This document shows positions 50,294-58,543 of a stretch of DNA of 64,000 nt, in pieces (position 1 is the stretch's first letter; each line of letters starts with the position of its first letter). The notes beneath the pieces are model-generated. The model ran no database searches. It had not been told where the DNA came from and worked only from the letters and a program-made list of their open reading frames with translations. Source of the DNA: Aminithiophilus ramosus (lineage in GTDB: Bacteria > Synergistota > Synergistia > Synergistales > Aminithiophilaceae); the NCBI RefSeq assembly GCF_018069705.1, contig NZ_CP072943.1:2605453-2669452 (forward strand), written 5' to 3'. The position numbers and the translations under genes are program-made.

Positions 50294-50962
50294 TCAGAGC
50301 AGGGTGTGGAGGGCCGCGACGTAGTCCTCCTTCACGGCCCAGTGGACGTCGCGGAGGAAATCGGCGGCCTCGAGACGGCACCCCCGTCCGATGAAATCGA
50401 TGATCTGAAGGTGTTCCTGCCAGTACTCCCGCTCCTGGCGCTTGACGATCTCCGAGTCGAAGGAGCGGGCGGGGAAGTAGAAGAGCCTGTTGTAGAGCTT
50501 GTCCATCTCCTGCCGGAGGAGGGGATTGTCGGAAAGCTCGTGAAAGACGTTGTGGAAGGCCAGGTTGAGCTCCACGGCCCGGCTGTAGTCGTCGCGGGCG
50601 AAAAGGGCCATGGCCTCGTCGACGAGCTCTTTCATCCTGCGGACATGGGCGGGAGCGATGTAGTCGAAGACGGAGCTGAGGAGGACCGACTCCAGCCCGG
50701 CTCCGATCTGGTAGGCGTGGAGGATCCCCTCGCGCGTGACGGGATTGATCATGACGCCTCGACGGGGATAGATCGTGACGACACCTTCGGCCTCGAGGAG
50801 GATCAGGGCGTCCCGCAGGGGCGTGCGGCTGACGTTGAGACTCTCGAGAAGCCTGTTGATGTCCATGTAGGTTCCCGGCTTCAGACGGCCCGAGGCCAGC
50901 TCCTCCCGGAGCAGGTCATAGACCTTCTCCCTCAGGGTCACCTGCGCTCTGTCGTTTTTCAA
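50294..50962 (-). CDS. GntR-family regulator with FCD domain
   Basis: 222 residues: winged helix with SGRLKPGTYMDINRLLESLNVSRTPLR in parts (about 24-50) and a helical FCD domain with LNLAFHNVFHELSDNPLLR and the late histidines (QEHLQIIDFI; DVHWAVKEDY). TTG start about eight bases after GGGAGGG. It lies upstream of the ADH operon and is divergent from the symporter operon 0.6 kb away, so either may be its target. Confidence 0.87.
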   Translation of the reverse strand: MKNDRAQVTLREKVYDLLREELASGRLKPGTYMDINRLLESLNVSRTPLRDALILLEAEGVVTIYPRRGVMINPVTREGILHAYQIGAGLESVLLSSVFDYIAPAHVRRMKELVDEAMALFARDDYSRAVELNLAFHNVFHELSDNPLLRQEMDKLYNRLFYFPARSFDSEIVKRQEREYWQEHLQIIDFIGRGCRLEAADFLRDVHWAVKEDYVAALHTLL

Positions 50963-51440
50963 AAAAAACCCTCCCCATAGGGTATTCAGGAGACGATCTT
51001 ACCCCATCTTCCCCCGGAAACGTAGGGGCCCTGACGGAAGGGATCGGCAGGACCGGGCAGGCGGAAAACCCTCCCCCTCCCCCCGGCACGACGATGGAAC
51101 CCGCCGTCAGGCCGCAGCCATTCCCGATCCCCGACACCCTCTCCCCGCCGCGAGGCCCCCCGCCCGCCGATGGAGGGGCAGCAAACCCCGGGGACCTCGA
51201 AAGGGCTCTTTTCAGGGACCTGGCGGAACAGGCCCGGCAGAGCGCCTTCCGCCGGAGGAGCCGCGGCGATCGCCTCGTCCGCGCCGGTCCGGTTCGGAAA
51301 CGTCCGTCCCCGGAGCGCCTCGCCGTCGAGACACGGGAGGGCCCTTTTCGGGCAGGCGGACCGGGACGTCTCAAGGACACGAAAAGACGGGCGAAAAGGA
51401 GCGCCTCGCCATTGCCCTTTTCGCCCCGACCGTGATATTC
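50963..51440. other. intergenic region without recognisable gene
   Basis: About 480 bases between the GntR gene and the symporter promoter. Open frames here lack ribosome sites and family features. I see no RNA structure that I can name. The local base composition is as GC-rich as the coding regions. Confidence 0.5.
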
Positions 51441-51485
51441 TTGCATCGCAATAGAAATATCAATTATAAATCTGAAATATCAGAT
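51441..51485 (+). promoter_or_regulatory. promoter of the symporter operon with ATCTGA-N4-TCAGAT operator
   Basis: TTGCAT (51441-51446), 18-base spacer, TATAAA (51465-51470). Over the start site lies ATCTGAAATATCAGAT (51470-51485), an inverted repeat. The word GAAATATCA also occurs twice, at 51454-51462 and 51474-51482, 20 bases apart. The AT-rich block stands out from its surroundings and probably binds a regulator, possibly the divergent FCD protein. Confidence 0.6.
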
Positions 51486-51571
51486 GGAGGTGAGGCATCG
51501 GGAAAAGTCTCCTCCGCCGAAGGGGCCCCATCCGTTTCAGAGACTTCCGTGCAGGGAATGGAGGGTTCACC

Positions 51572-52969
51572 GTGCTGGGTCCGCTGGACAACGCCATCAT
51601 CGTGTTTTTCGTGCTTCTCGTCCTTTCCATCGGCTACTACTTCTCCAAGACGGCCAAGGATATGGAGAGCTACTACCTGGCCAACCGGAGCCTCCCCTGG
51701 TCCCTCGTCGTCGGCACTCTGGCCGCCTCCTGGTACGGAGGCATCGGCGTCGTGGGAACGGTGGGCTACGCCGCCGTCTACGGCCTCTCCACCTGGGCCA
51801 TCTGGTCCATCGGGGCCCACCTGATCCGCATGCCCCTGGCCCTCTGGGTGGGACCGCGAATTCAGATCCGCACCGACATCACCGTGCCCGATCTCCTCGA
51901 GAGCCTCTACGGGCGCAAGGCGGCCCTCCTGGGCGCCGTCCTCATGTTCTTCGTCTGCGCCCAGATCGGCGAGATCACCGCCGTGGGCTACATCGGAGAG
52001 GCCGCCTGGGGCGTGAGCAACGTCACGGCAGGGACGATCATGGTGGCCCTCGTCGTCGTCCTCACCGTCCTGGGCGGCCTCATGGGCGTCGCCGTCACCG
52101 ACATGCTTCTTTTCTTCTGCATGATTTTCAGCGTCACCATGGTCTTTCCGGGACTTTTCGGCGATATCGGCGGATGGGCCGGACTCAGGACGGCCCTCGG
52201 CGAGAACGCCCCCCTCATGCACCCCACAGGGGGCATGAGTTTCTGGAAGGCCGTCATGCTCGTCGTCTTCTGCTTCTCCCCCTACGCCGATCCCACCTTC
52301 TACCAGCGCTTCTCGGCGGCCCATTCGCCCAAAGTCGGACGGAGGGCCCTGCTGACCTGCTTCTGCATCTGGATCGCCTTCGACATCGTCATCTGCACCA
52401 CGGGCGTCATCGTCAAGGCCCTCTACCCCGACGCCCAGCCCGAGGTCGCCTATGTGCGCCTCGTCCTCTCCCACATGCCCGTCGGCATCCGGGGCCTCTT
52501 CATCGTGGGCCTCGTCGGGGCCATCATCTCCACTCTGGACAGCTACTACCTCGTCGGCGGGACGACGCTGGCCAACGACATCTATGCCAGGGCCAGAGGA
52601 ATCGCCTCGCTGCCCCAGAAGACGATCGTCGCCTACACGCGCCTCGCCGTCGTCCTCCTGGGGATCATCGGCCTCTCCGTGGCCTTCCGCTTCAAGCTGG
52701 CCTACGACGCCTTCCTCTTCGTGGGCAGCATCTGGATGTCGGCGGCCTTCGTCCCCATCGTCGGCGGCCTCGTCGGCAGGGGACGCAAGACGGAGACGGG
52801 CGGCATTCTCTCCATGGTCGTCGGCGGCGGACTCTTCGGGCTCCTCAAGCTCTTCCCCGAGATCACCGCCGTCGAACCCCTTCTTCTGGCCCTTCCCGCC
52901 TCCTTCCTCGCCTGGCTCATCGGCAACCGCATCGGCGAGGACCGCAACGGAGAGGCCCTGAAGGCCTGA
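51572..52969 (+). CDS. sodium:solute symporter (SSS family)
   Basis: 465 residues with about thirteen membrane helices. N-terminal SIGYYFSKTAKDMESYYLANRSLPW and later YADPTFYQRFSAAHSPK are typical SSS family features; Na+ site residues in TM1 and TM8 (IISTLDSYYLVGGTTLANDIYA, in parts) appear intact. Start GTG seven bases after GGAGG. Substrate unknown; SSS members carry proline, betaines, sugars, amino acids or carboxylates. The operon ends in an amino-acid-lyase homologue, so the substrate is likely an amino-acid-like compound. Confidence 0.9.
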   Translation: MLGPLDNAIIVFFVLLVLSIGYYFSKTAKDMESYYLANRSLPWSLVVGTLAASWYGGIGVVGTVGYAAVYGLSTWAIWSIGAHLIRMPLALWVGPRIQIRTDITVPDLLESLYGRKAALLGAVLMFFVCAQIGEITAVGYIGEAAWGVSNVTAGTIMVALVVVLTVLGGLMGVAVTDMLLFFCMIFSVTMVFPGLFGDIGGWAGLRTALGENAPLMHPTGGMSFWKAVMLVVFCFSPYADPTFYQRFSAAHSPKVGRRALLTCFCIWIAFDIVICTTGVIVKALYPDAQPEVAYVRLVLSHMPVGIRGLFIVGLVGAIISTLDSYYLVGGTTLANDIYARARGIASLPQKTIVAYTRLAVVLLGIIGLSVAFRFKLAYDAFLFVGSIWMSAAFVPIVGGLVGRGRKTETGGILSMVVGGGLFGLLKLFPEITAVEPLLLALPASFLAWLIGNRIGEDRNGEALKA

Positions 52970-53000
52970 CCGAAGTTCCCATCGAAAGGGAGGAACGGAC

Positions 53001-53255
53001 ATGAACGACGCCGTCAAAAAACTCCGCCAGGACCTGGAAATCGAATGGCTGGGCCTCGACGGGTTTCTCATCGCCCTCTATCTGGCCATCGTCGGCCTCA
53101 TTTTCTACGCCCTCAAGACGGAGAACGACTTCATCGTCGGCACCCTGATCCCCTACTCCGTCATGGCTGCCGTCACGGTCATCTTCCTGACCTACGTCCG
53201 TCACGTTCTGGCCTTCATGGGGAACCACCGCCAGAAAAACGGGAAGGGCCTATGA
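53001..53255 (+). CDS. small two-helix membrane protein of the symporter operon
   Basis: 84 residues with two hydrophobic segments (about 22-38 and 45-68) and a basic C-terminus (HRQKNGKG). Ribosome site GGGAGG before ATG. It lies 31 bases after the symporter gene and overlaps the next gene by ATGA. It may be a small accessory subunit of the symporter, as some SSS transporters have. Family not recognised. Confidence 0.7.
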   Translation: MNDAVKKLRQDLEIEWLGLDGFLIALYLAIVGLIFYALKTENDFIVGTLIPYSVMAAVTVIFLTYVRHVLAFMGNHRQKNGKGL

Positions 53256-53800
53256 CGGTGACGGTCCGAACCTTTCCCCTCGTCCTGAGCCGCGAAGAGG
53301 CCCTGGCGAGGGCCGAGGGGAAGGGAAACTGGATCGGCAAGCTCCTGCTGAGGGGAACGGATCTCCATGAACTCCGCTCCCATTTCGTCGAGTATGCCCT
53401 CCTCGAATACGAGGCCCTTCACAGCCCCAACGTCATCGCCCGAAGGCTCTTCGGCGACGGACAGAGAAAGCGTCAGCTCTGCCGCGTCATCGCCAACGGG
53501 ACGACGGGCGCCGCGGCCTGGGCCGAGGAGCTGCCCGAAGGGCTCGTCGACGTCACCGTCGACGAGGGACAGGTCCAGCCGGCGACGGTCTCTCCCGAGG
53601 AGATGGAAAGCCGGGGGAGGCGACTCGTTTTCCGCGTCCTGAGACGGCGCGTCGGCGGCTACCCCGAGATCAACCTCGTCGGCCGTCGGACCGTCCACCG
53701 CCCCTTCTACGTCGCCCTCTACGGCGTCCCCGTCGAGGGGACACGGATCCGCTATCTTCCCATCGCCGCCGACGGATGGGGAACGAGCCGGGCCTTCTGA
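53252..53800 (+). CDS. hypothetical protein in the symporter/lyase operon
   Basis: 182 residues, soluble, mixed charge. Notable parts: LRSHFVEYALLEYEALHSPNVIARRLFG (in parts), RVIANGTTGAAAWAEELPEG and a C-terminal beta-rich region YPEINLVGRRTVHRPFYVALYGVPVEG. I do not recognise a family. It starts inside the end of the membrane protein gene and is followed 43 bases later by the lyase homologue, so it is part of the same pathway. Confidence 0.75.
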   Translation: MTVTVRTFPLVLSREEALARAEGKGNWIGKLLLRGTDLHELRSHFVEYALLEYEALHSPNVIARRLFGDGQRKRQLCRVIANGTTGAAAWAEELPEGLVDVTVDEGQVQPATVSPEEMESRGRRLVFRVLRRRVGGYPEINLVGRRTVHRPFYVALYGVPVEGTRIRYLPIAADGWGTSRAF

Positions 53801-53843
53801 ACCGGACCGTCGCGGCAACCCACACCCTGGAGGTCCCCTCGTC

Positions 53844-55400
53844 ATGGCAAAAAACTGGAAAAAGGCCTCGTCCATCGAAGAGGTCCGGCTCGGCGAAAAG
53901 CCCCTCTCCATCGAGGACGTCGTCGCCGTGGCCCGCCACGGCGCCCGCGTCGAACTCTCGCCGCCCTACGTGGAACGCGTCAAAAGAGGCCGGGCCCACG
54001 TCGAACGTTTCGCCGAGGAGGAGCGGGCCCTCTACGGCATCACGACCGGCCTAGGCGAAAACTGGAACCGCTACATCGCCCGGGAGGAGAGGGACCGCAT
54101 CCAGCGCAACCACGTCCTCTCCCACGCCTGCTCCGTCGGCGAGCCTCTCGAAGAGGAGTGCGTCCGGGCCATGATGGTCGTCATGCTCCAGCACTTCGGG
54201 ACGGGCCACACGGGGATGGGGCTGGCCCCGCTGCGCCTCCTGGCGGCCATGCTCAACGGCTCCGTCACCCCCTTCGTTCCCGCCCACGGATCGGTGGGCT
54301 ACATCTGCCACGAGGGACATATCGGCTGCGCCCTCATCGGCGAGGGCTTCGTCCTCGACGGGAAGGGGCGGCGAAAGGCCGCCGAGGCCCTGGCGGAAAA
54401 GGGCCTCGAACCGGTGACTCTGGCCAGCAAGGAGGGGCTCACCCTCGTGTCGGGAACGACGACGGTGACGGCCCTGGCGGCCCTGGGCCTCTACGACGCC
54501 CTCGTCGGCGCCCGGACGGCCGACATCGCCGGAGCCCTCTCCCTGGAAGTTCTCAAGGGAACCCTCATGGCCTTCGACGAAAGGGTTCACGGGCTTCGCC
54601 CCCACCCTTATCAGGCGACGACGGCATCGAACGTGAGAAAGCTGCTCGAAGGGAGCGAGATCGTGGCCCGCTACCGGGGACACCGCGTCCAGGACGCCCT
54701 CTCGCTGCGCTGCATCCCCCAGCTCCACGGGGCGGCGAAACAGCTCCTCGACGATATGGCCCGGACGTTGGACATCGAACTCAACGCCTCCGTCGACAAT
54801 CCCCTCATCGTCGAAGTCGACGGCGGCGCCGAGGCTCTCATGGCCTGCAACGCCGACGGCTCCTACGTCGGCATGGCCGCCGACGGCGCCGCCATCGCCC
54901 TGGCAGGCCTGGCGAAGATGGCGGAGCGACGCATCGACCGCCTCGTCAACCGCCACGTCAGCGAACTGCCCCCCTTCCTCTGCGTCGATCCCGGCGTCAA
55001 CAACGGTCTCATGATCCCCCAGTACGCCGCGGCGGGCCTGGTGGGCGAGATGCGGCTTCTGGCCCACCCCGCCACCGTCGACAACGGCTTCACCTGCGCC
55101 AACCAGGAGGACTACACCAGCATGGGCGCGGGAGCGGCCGTCAAGCTCTACCGATCGGCCCGGCTGCTCCGCTACATCCTGGCCATCGAGCTCCTCGACG
55201 CCTGTCAGGCCCAGGACTTCTACGGCGATCTCCGGGCGGCACCGGCGACGGCGGCCGTGCGGGACCGGATCCGGCGCGACGTCCCCTTCGTCGGGCAGGA
55301 CGTCATGATGGAGCCCCTCATCGAGGCCATCGCCGTCATGGTCGGCGGAGGGGAGATTCTCGAGGCGGCCTGGTCCGTCACGGGAGAACTGCCCCTCTGA
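53844..55400 (+). CDS. histidine ammonia-lyase homologue lacking the MIO triad (ergothionase candidate)
   Basis: 518 residues with the HAL fold: YGITTGLG (Tyr64), HGSVGYICHEGHIG, KEGLTLVSGTTT, QDALSLRCIPQLHG and NQEDYTSMG (Glu422). In true HAL the GSVG block is followed by ASGDLAPL, whose Ala-Ser-Gly cyclises to the MIO electrophile. Here it reads Tyr153-Ile154-Cys155, so MIO cannot form. Two MIO-side residues are also changed: the HAL Asn195 position is Ser203 and the Tyr280 position is Leu286, while catalytic Tyr, Arg289 and Glu remain. Ergothionase, which releases trimethylamine from ergothioneine, is a known MIO-less member, so an elimination with a better leaving group is plausible. It is not a safe histidase call. 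Confidence 0.75.
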   Translation: MAKNWKKASSIEEVRLGEKPLSIEDVVAVARHGARVELSPPYVERVKRGRAHVERFAEEERALYGITTGLGENWNRYIAREERDRIQRNHVLSHACSVGEPLEEECVRAMMVVMLQHFGTGHTGMGLAPLRLLAAMLNGSVTPFVPAHGSVGYICHEGHIGCALIGEGFVLDGKGRRKAAEALAEKGLEPVTLASKEGLTLVSGTTTVTALAALGLYDALVGARTADIAGALSLEVLKGTLMAFDERVHGLRPHPYQATTASNVRKLLEGSEIVARYRGHRVQDALSLRCIPQLHGAAKQLLDDMARTLDIELNASVDNPLIVEVDGGAEALMACNADGSYVGMAADGAAIALAGLAKMAERRIDRLVNRHVSELPPFLCVDPGVNNGLMIPQYAAAGLVGEMRLLAHPATVDNGFTCANQEDYTSMGAGAAVKLYRSARLLRYILAIELLDACQAQDFYGDLRAAPATAAVRDRIRRDVPFVGQDVMMEPLIEAIAVMVGGGEILEAAWSVTGELPL

Positions 55401-55425
55401 TCTTCCCCACGGACAGGAGAAAGAA

Positions 55426-55468
55426 GGGAACGGACGGCTCCGCCGCAGAGGCGGAACCGCCCGTTCCC
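55426..55468 (+). terminator. imperfect hairpin after the lyase homologue
   Basis: GGGAACGG (55426-55433) pairs with CCGTTCCC (55461-55468), with further CCGCC/GGCGG pairing inside. No U-tract is present, so termination strength is uncertain. Confidence 0.5.
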
Positions 55469-55520
55469 TCCAGCGATCTGCCGTCCGCCCCGCTTTCCGG
55501 GTAAGGACGACGGCATTGTC

Positions 55521-56684
55521 TCAGGGCAGCATCTGGGCGTAGGCCGCGGCCTCGCCGAGCACGTCTTCGGCGAAGGACTCGACCGTCGTCTCCTCTCCGG
55601 CGCAGGTGGGGAACCAGAGAGGCCCCTTGTCCAGCCCCTGGGCCAGCTCCTCGGCCGTTCCGTCGCCGAAGCGGAGGTGCCAGTGGACCATGGCGTCCTC
55701 TCCGTCGGAATGGACTGCCGACATGAGGAGGCGCCCGTAGCCGGCGACGGCCTCCCGGGCCTGAAAGTGCTCCCAGTAGTAGCCGTCGTAGCCGACCATG
55801 GCGACCTGTCCCTCGTAGCTCACGGGAACCCGGGCCAGGGTGGCCCCGGAGGCGTCGAGGAAGGAGAGGGCGTCGCCCTCGACGACGACGAAGGCGAAGG
55901 GCGTCTCGAACATGGCCTCCAGGAAGGCCTTGACGGAGGCCGCGTCATGATTTTTCCCCGCGGCCTGGGCCTCGGCGGCGACGGCGTCATAGGCCGCGTC
56001 CATGGCCGGGTCGTCGAGGAAGGAGGCGACGGAGACCCACGTCCCCTTCCAGGCCGAGAGAGGCTCGCCCAGCATGGCCACGTAGGCGTCGACTTCGGAG
56101 AGGATGTCGTCGGCCACGACCTGGGCCGCCGTGTCATCGGCGACGGCCGTGGGCCACCAGAGGGGGTCGGCCGCCTCGCCGACGAGGGCCTCGAAGCTCG
56201 CGTCGCCGCAGCGGAAGTGCCAGTGCTCCATGCCCTCTCCGTCGCCGCCGTGGACTTCGGTAGCGGCCAGGTAGCGGCAGCCCTCCTCAGGCTGGGTGAC
56301 GGCCTCGAAAAGGGACCAGTTCATGCCTTCGTAACCCGCCATGGGAGCCGTTCCGGCCGCACGGTAAAGGACCGTCTCCAGCTCGCTCCCCTCTTCGTCG
56401 AAGAAGGTCACGGAACCGCCGCTGATCTCCATGGCGGAGAAATCGCAGCGGTACATGTTCTTCAGGAACTGGGTGACGCCTCCCGTGCCGTAGCCCGGAG
56501 CGGCGTCGGCCACGGTCTCGCAGGCCGCCTGAACGAGGGGATCATCGAGATAGGAGACCATCGTCCGCCAGCCGCCGGACCAGGCCGAGAGGGCGCCGGG
56601 GGAATCGCTCCCGCCGCATCCTCCGAGAAGCATGAGAGAAAGCAGCAGGAAAAGAAGGGCCGAAAAACCCTTTTTATTGAACAT
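55521..56684 (-). CDS. tandem-duplicated ZinT-like metal-binding lipoprotein
   Basis: 387 residues. A signal sequence ends in lipobox LGGC (Cys23). Two ZinT/YodA domains follow (about 30-205 and 206-387), each starting LSAW.G.W and including an H-x-H pair (EHWHF and VHWHL) equivalent to ZinT zinc histidines, then an LWWPT or LWFPT block. ZinT binds zinc or cadmium in the periplasm and passes zinc to ZnuA. Usual ZinT has one domain, so the fusion is unusual. The first ATG on a ribosome site (GAGGAG) is 56684. A strong promoter and an inverted repeat lie just upstream. Confidence 0.85.
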   Translation of the reverse strand: MFNKKGFSALLFLLLSLMLLGGCGGSDSPGALSAWSGGWRTMVSYLDDPLVQAACETVADAAPGYGTGGVTQFLKNMYRCDFSAMEISGGSVTFFDEEGSELETVLYRAAGTAPMAGYEGMNWSLFEAVTQPEEGCRYLAATEVHGGDGEGMEHWHFRCGDASFEALVGEAADPLWWPTAVADDTAAQVVADDILSEVDAYVAMLGEPLSAWKGTWVSVASFLDDPAMDAAYDAVAAEAQAAGKNHDAASVKAFLEAMFETPFAFVVVEGDALSFLDASGATLARVPVSYEGQVAMVGYDGYYWEHFQAREAVAGYGRLLMSAVHSDGEDAMVHWHLRFGDGTAEELAQGLDKGPLWFPTCAGEETTVESFAEDVLGEAAAYAQMLP

Positions 56685-56718
56685 GAAAATCTCACTCCTC
56701 TTCAACGGTAAGAAGTCC

Positions 56719-56740
56719 TTAGTTTGAGGCCTCAAACTAA
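56719..56740. promoter_or_regulatory. perfect 22-bp palindrome, candidate metal-regulator operator
   Basis: TTAGTTTGAGG followed at once by its exact reverse complement. It begins about five bases after the -10 box of the ZinT-like gene and covers the transcription start. The position fits repression, for example by a Zur/Fur-type regulator, but the sequence is not one I can assign. Confidence 0.7.
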
Positions 56741-56744
56741 CGTC

Positions 56745-56773
56745 AGTATAGGGAGAACTTTACGATCGGTCAA
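56745..56773 (-). promoter_or_regulatory. sigma-70 promoter of the ZinT-like gene
   Basis: TTGACC (56768-56773), 17-base spacer, TATACT (56745-56750) on the minus strand. It is one of the best promoter matches in the window. Confidence 0.75.
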
Positions 56774-56962
56774 CTCCCCGACCTCGCCGGAATCCGCGTC
56801 CCCGACAGGGAAAAAGCGCCGTCGCGCCCGCCGGAGCGAGATCCGCTTGAAGCCCCGCCGGTGCGGGTTCGAGGCGAGCTCCCGTCCGATCCCTCCGCGG
56901 CACGGTCGCGACGAGGATCCCGCATCGCGCCTCGGCGCATCCCCAGCAGACAGGACGACGGA

Positions 56963-57026
56963 AGGATCACATGACGGCAGGGAGGCGAGACGTTCCTCGC
57001 CTCCCTGCCGTCATGTGATCCTTTTT
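56963..57026. terminator. 27-bp stem terminator between MFS and ZinT-like genes
   Basis: Arms 56963-56989 and 56996-57022 are exact complements with a 6-base loop (ACGTTC), followed by TTTTT on the plus strand. The stem is unusually long. It lies downstream of the MFS gene (minus strand), so it ends that transcript; the A-rich side also precedes it there. The 56774-56962 stretch holds no clear gene. Confidence 0.75.
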
Positions 57027-57061
57027 CCCGGCGGCCCGAGGCCGGCAGAGATCTTACGGCC

Positions 57062-58330
57062 TCAGCCGATCTCCCTGCGGCGGGTCTCGAAGCCGAAGCG
57101 CCAGGCGCCGAGGGCCGAAAGGGCCATCGTCGCCGCGACGAGGGAGAGGACTCCCGTCAGGCCCAGGCCTCCGTCGAAGGCCCAGCCCGTGAAGAAGGGG
57201 GCGACGATGCCGGCGGCCCTGGCCGAGGCGCCCGTGAGTCCTCCGGCCCCGCCGCGGAGCGAGGTGGGAAACTGTTCCGGCGTCCAGGCGTAGAGAACGC
57301 CCCAGGCGCCGAGGCAGAAGACGGAGAGGGCCACAGCGGCGGTCAGGTAGCCCGCCGATCCCGTCACGGAGAGGAAGAGGAGGGCCGTCGCCGCCGTCCC
57401 TCCCAGGGTGACGACGGCCGTCGCGACGCGGCCGAAACGCTCGACGGACCAGGCGGCCAGGAGATAGCCCGGCAGCTGGGCGGCCATGACGAAGAGGGTG
57501 AACCATCGGGCGCGGACGACGCCGACGCCGGAGAGGGCGAAGATCTTGGGCAGCCAGAGGAAGAGGGCGTAGTAGGCGAAGGAGACGACGGCCCAGAGTG
57601 AGACCATCAGGATCGTCCGCCCCAGATAGGGGCCGTCGGTCAGCTTTTCGCCTCCGGAGACCCGGGCGGCGGACTGGGGGGAGGAACCGTAGCGCCGCTC
57701 CAGGGGCTCTATTCGGCCCTTGAAGAAGAGGAAGCGGGGACTCTCGGGCCCCAGGGCCAGCAGGAGCGCCACGGGCAGCAGAAGGCCGGGGAAGACGACG
57801 ACGGCCCGCCAGGAGCTCCAGCTCTGGACCCAGAGGGCCCAGAAGGCTCCGGCCATGGCTCCCAGGGCCCAGAAGGATTCGAGGAGGACGAGCTGCCTTC
57901 CCCGGTCTCCACGGCCGCAGAAATCGCAGAGCCCGGCGAAAAGGACCGGTCCCAGGCCGCCGAAACTCAGGCCCGAGAGGAAGCGCCAGAGGCCGAAGGC
58001 TTCCGGCGTGGCGGCGAAAGCCGTCGACAGCGTGGACAGTCCGCCGATAAGGGAGAGGACCACGGCGAGAAGGCGACGGCCGAATCGGTCGGCCAGAGGA
58101 CCGGCCAGAAGGGCACCGACGAACATGCCCATGAAGGTCCGTCCCGCCAGGGCTCCGGCCTGGGCCCCCGAGAGGCCCCAATCGGCCATGACTCCCGGCA
58201 GGACGAACGAAAGGTTGAGGACGCCCGCCGAAACGAGCCCCCAGGCGAGACCGGTCCGGCAGAGCGTCGCCCTGGCCTCACGGGGAGCCACCACCTCATC
58301 GATATACCGTTCCAGATCCACGAGCCTCAT
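57062..58330 (-). CDS. MFS transporter
   Basis: 422 residues from the ATG at 58330, twelve membrane helices. The MFS loop 2-3 motif is GPLADRFGRRLLAVV, and a repeat-like segment VERFGRVATAVV follows helix 8. N-terminal residues DLERYIDEV resemble the aromatic-acid/sugar-type MFS (AAHS or MHS) start. Substrate not readable. Two overlapping palindromes lie immediately upstream. Confidence 0.88.
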   Translation of the reverse strand: MRLVDLERYIDEVVAPREARATLCRTGLAWGLVSAGVLNLSFVLPGVMADWGLSGAQAGALAGRTFMGMFVGALLAGPLADRFGRRLLAVVLSLIGGLSTLSTAFAATPEAFGLWRFLSGLSFGGLGPVLFAGLCDFCGRGDRGRQLVLLESFWALGAMAGAFWALWVQSWSSWRAVVVFPGLLLPVALLLALGPESPRFLFFKGRIEPLERRYGSSPQSAARVSGGEKLTDGPYLGRTILMVSLWAVVSFAYYALFLWLPKIFALSGVGVVRARWFTLFVMAAQLPGYLLAAWSVERFGRVATAVVTLGGTAATALLFLSVTGSAGYLTAAVALSVFCLGAWGVLYAWTPEQFPTSLRGGAGGLTGASARAAGIVAPFFTGWAFDGGLGLTGVLSLVAATMALSALGAWRFGFETRRREIG

Positions 58331-58340
58331 CCTTTCCTGA

Positions 58341-58366
58341 CAGCTATCAATAGCTGCCAATGGCAG
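58341..58366. promoter_or_regulatory. two interlocked palindromes before the MFS gene
   Basis: CAGCTATCAATAGCTG (58341-58356) is a perfect dyad with a two-base centre. CTGCCAATGGCAG (58354-58366) is a second dyad sharing three bases. They lie 10 bases before the MFS start, where a repressor would block transcription or translation. Confidence 0.55.
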
Positions 58367-58514
58367 ATAGGCGGCATCATAGCAGAAAAGCGTCTCCTCC
58401 GGAAGGGGGCCTGCCCTCCCGACAGGCCGTCACAAAGGGTCTCGTCGCGAGGCGCCGGAGGACGGAGACATCCGCCTCGCCCTTTCCTTTCGGCGGGCTC
58501 CCCGCTGCGAGGAG

Positions 58515-58543
58515 AAGACAGCTTCGCCGAGAACCTTTATAAT
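58515..58543 (+). promoter_or_regulatory. candidate promoter in the gap before the DapB-like gene
   Basis: AAGACA (58515-58520), 17-base spacer, TATAAT (58538-58543). The gap 58367-58790 otherwise shows no gene; the leader to the DapB-like start would be about 240 bases, and I see no lysine riboswitch in it. Confidence 0.45.

Noticed and set aside
50963-51440. Overlapping open frames on both strands between GntR and symporter genes
   Set aside because: They lack ribosome sites, show R/P/G-rich random composition and no family features.
53844-55400. Plain histidine ammonia-lyase (hutH)
   Set aside because: The MIO-forming Ala-Ser-Gly is absent, and no hutU or hutI neighbours occur.
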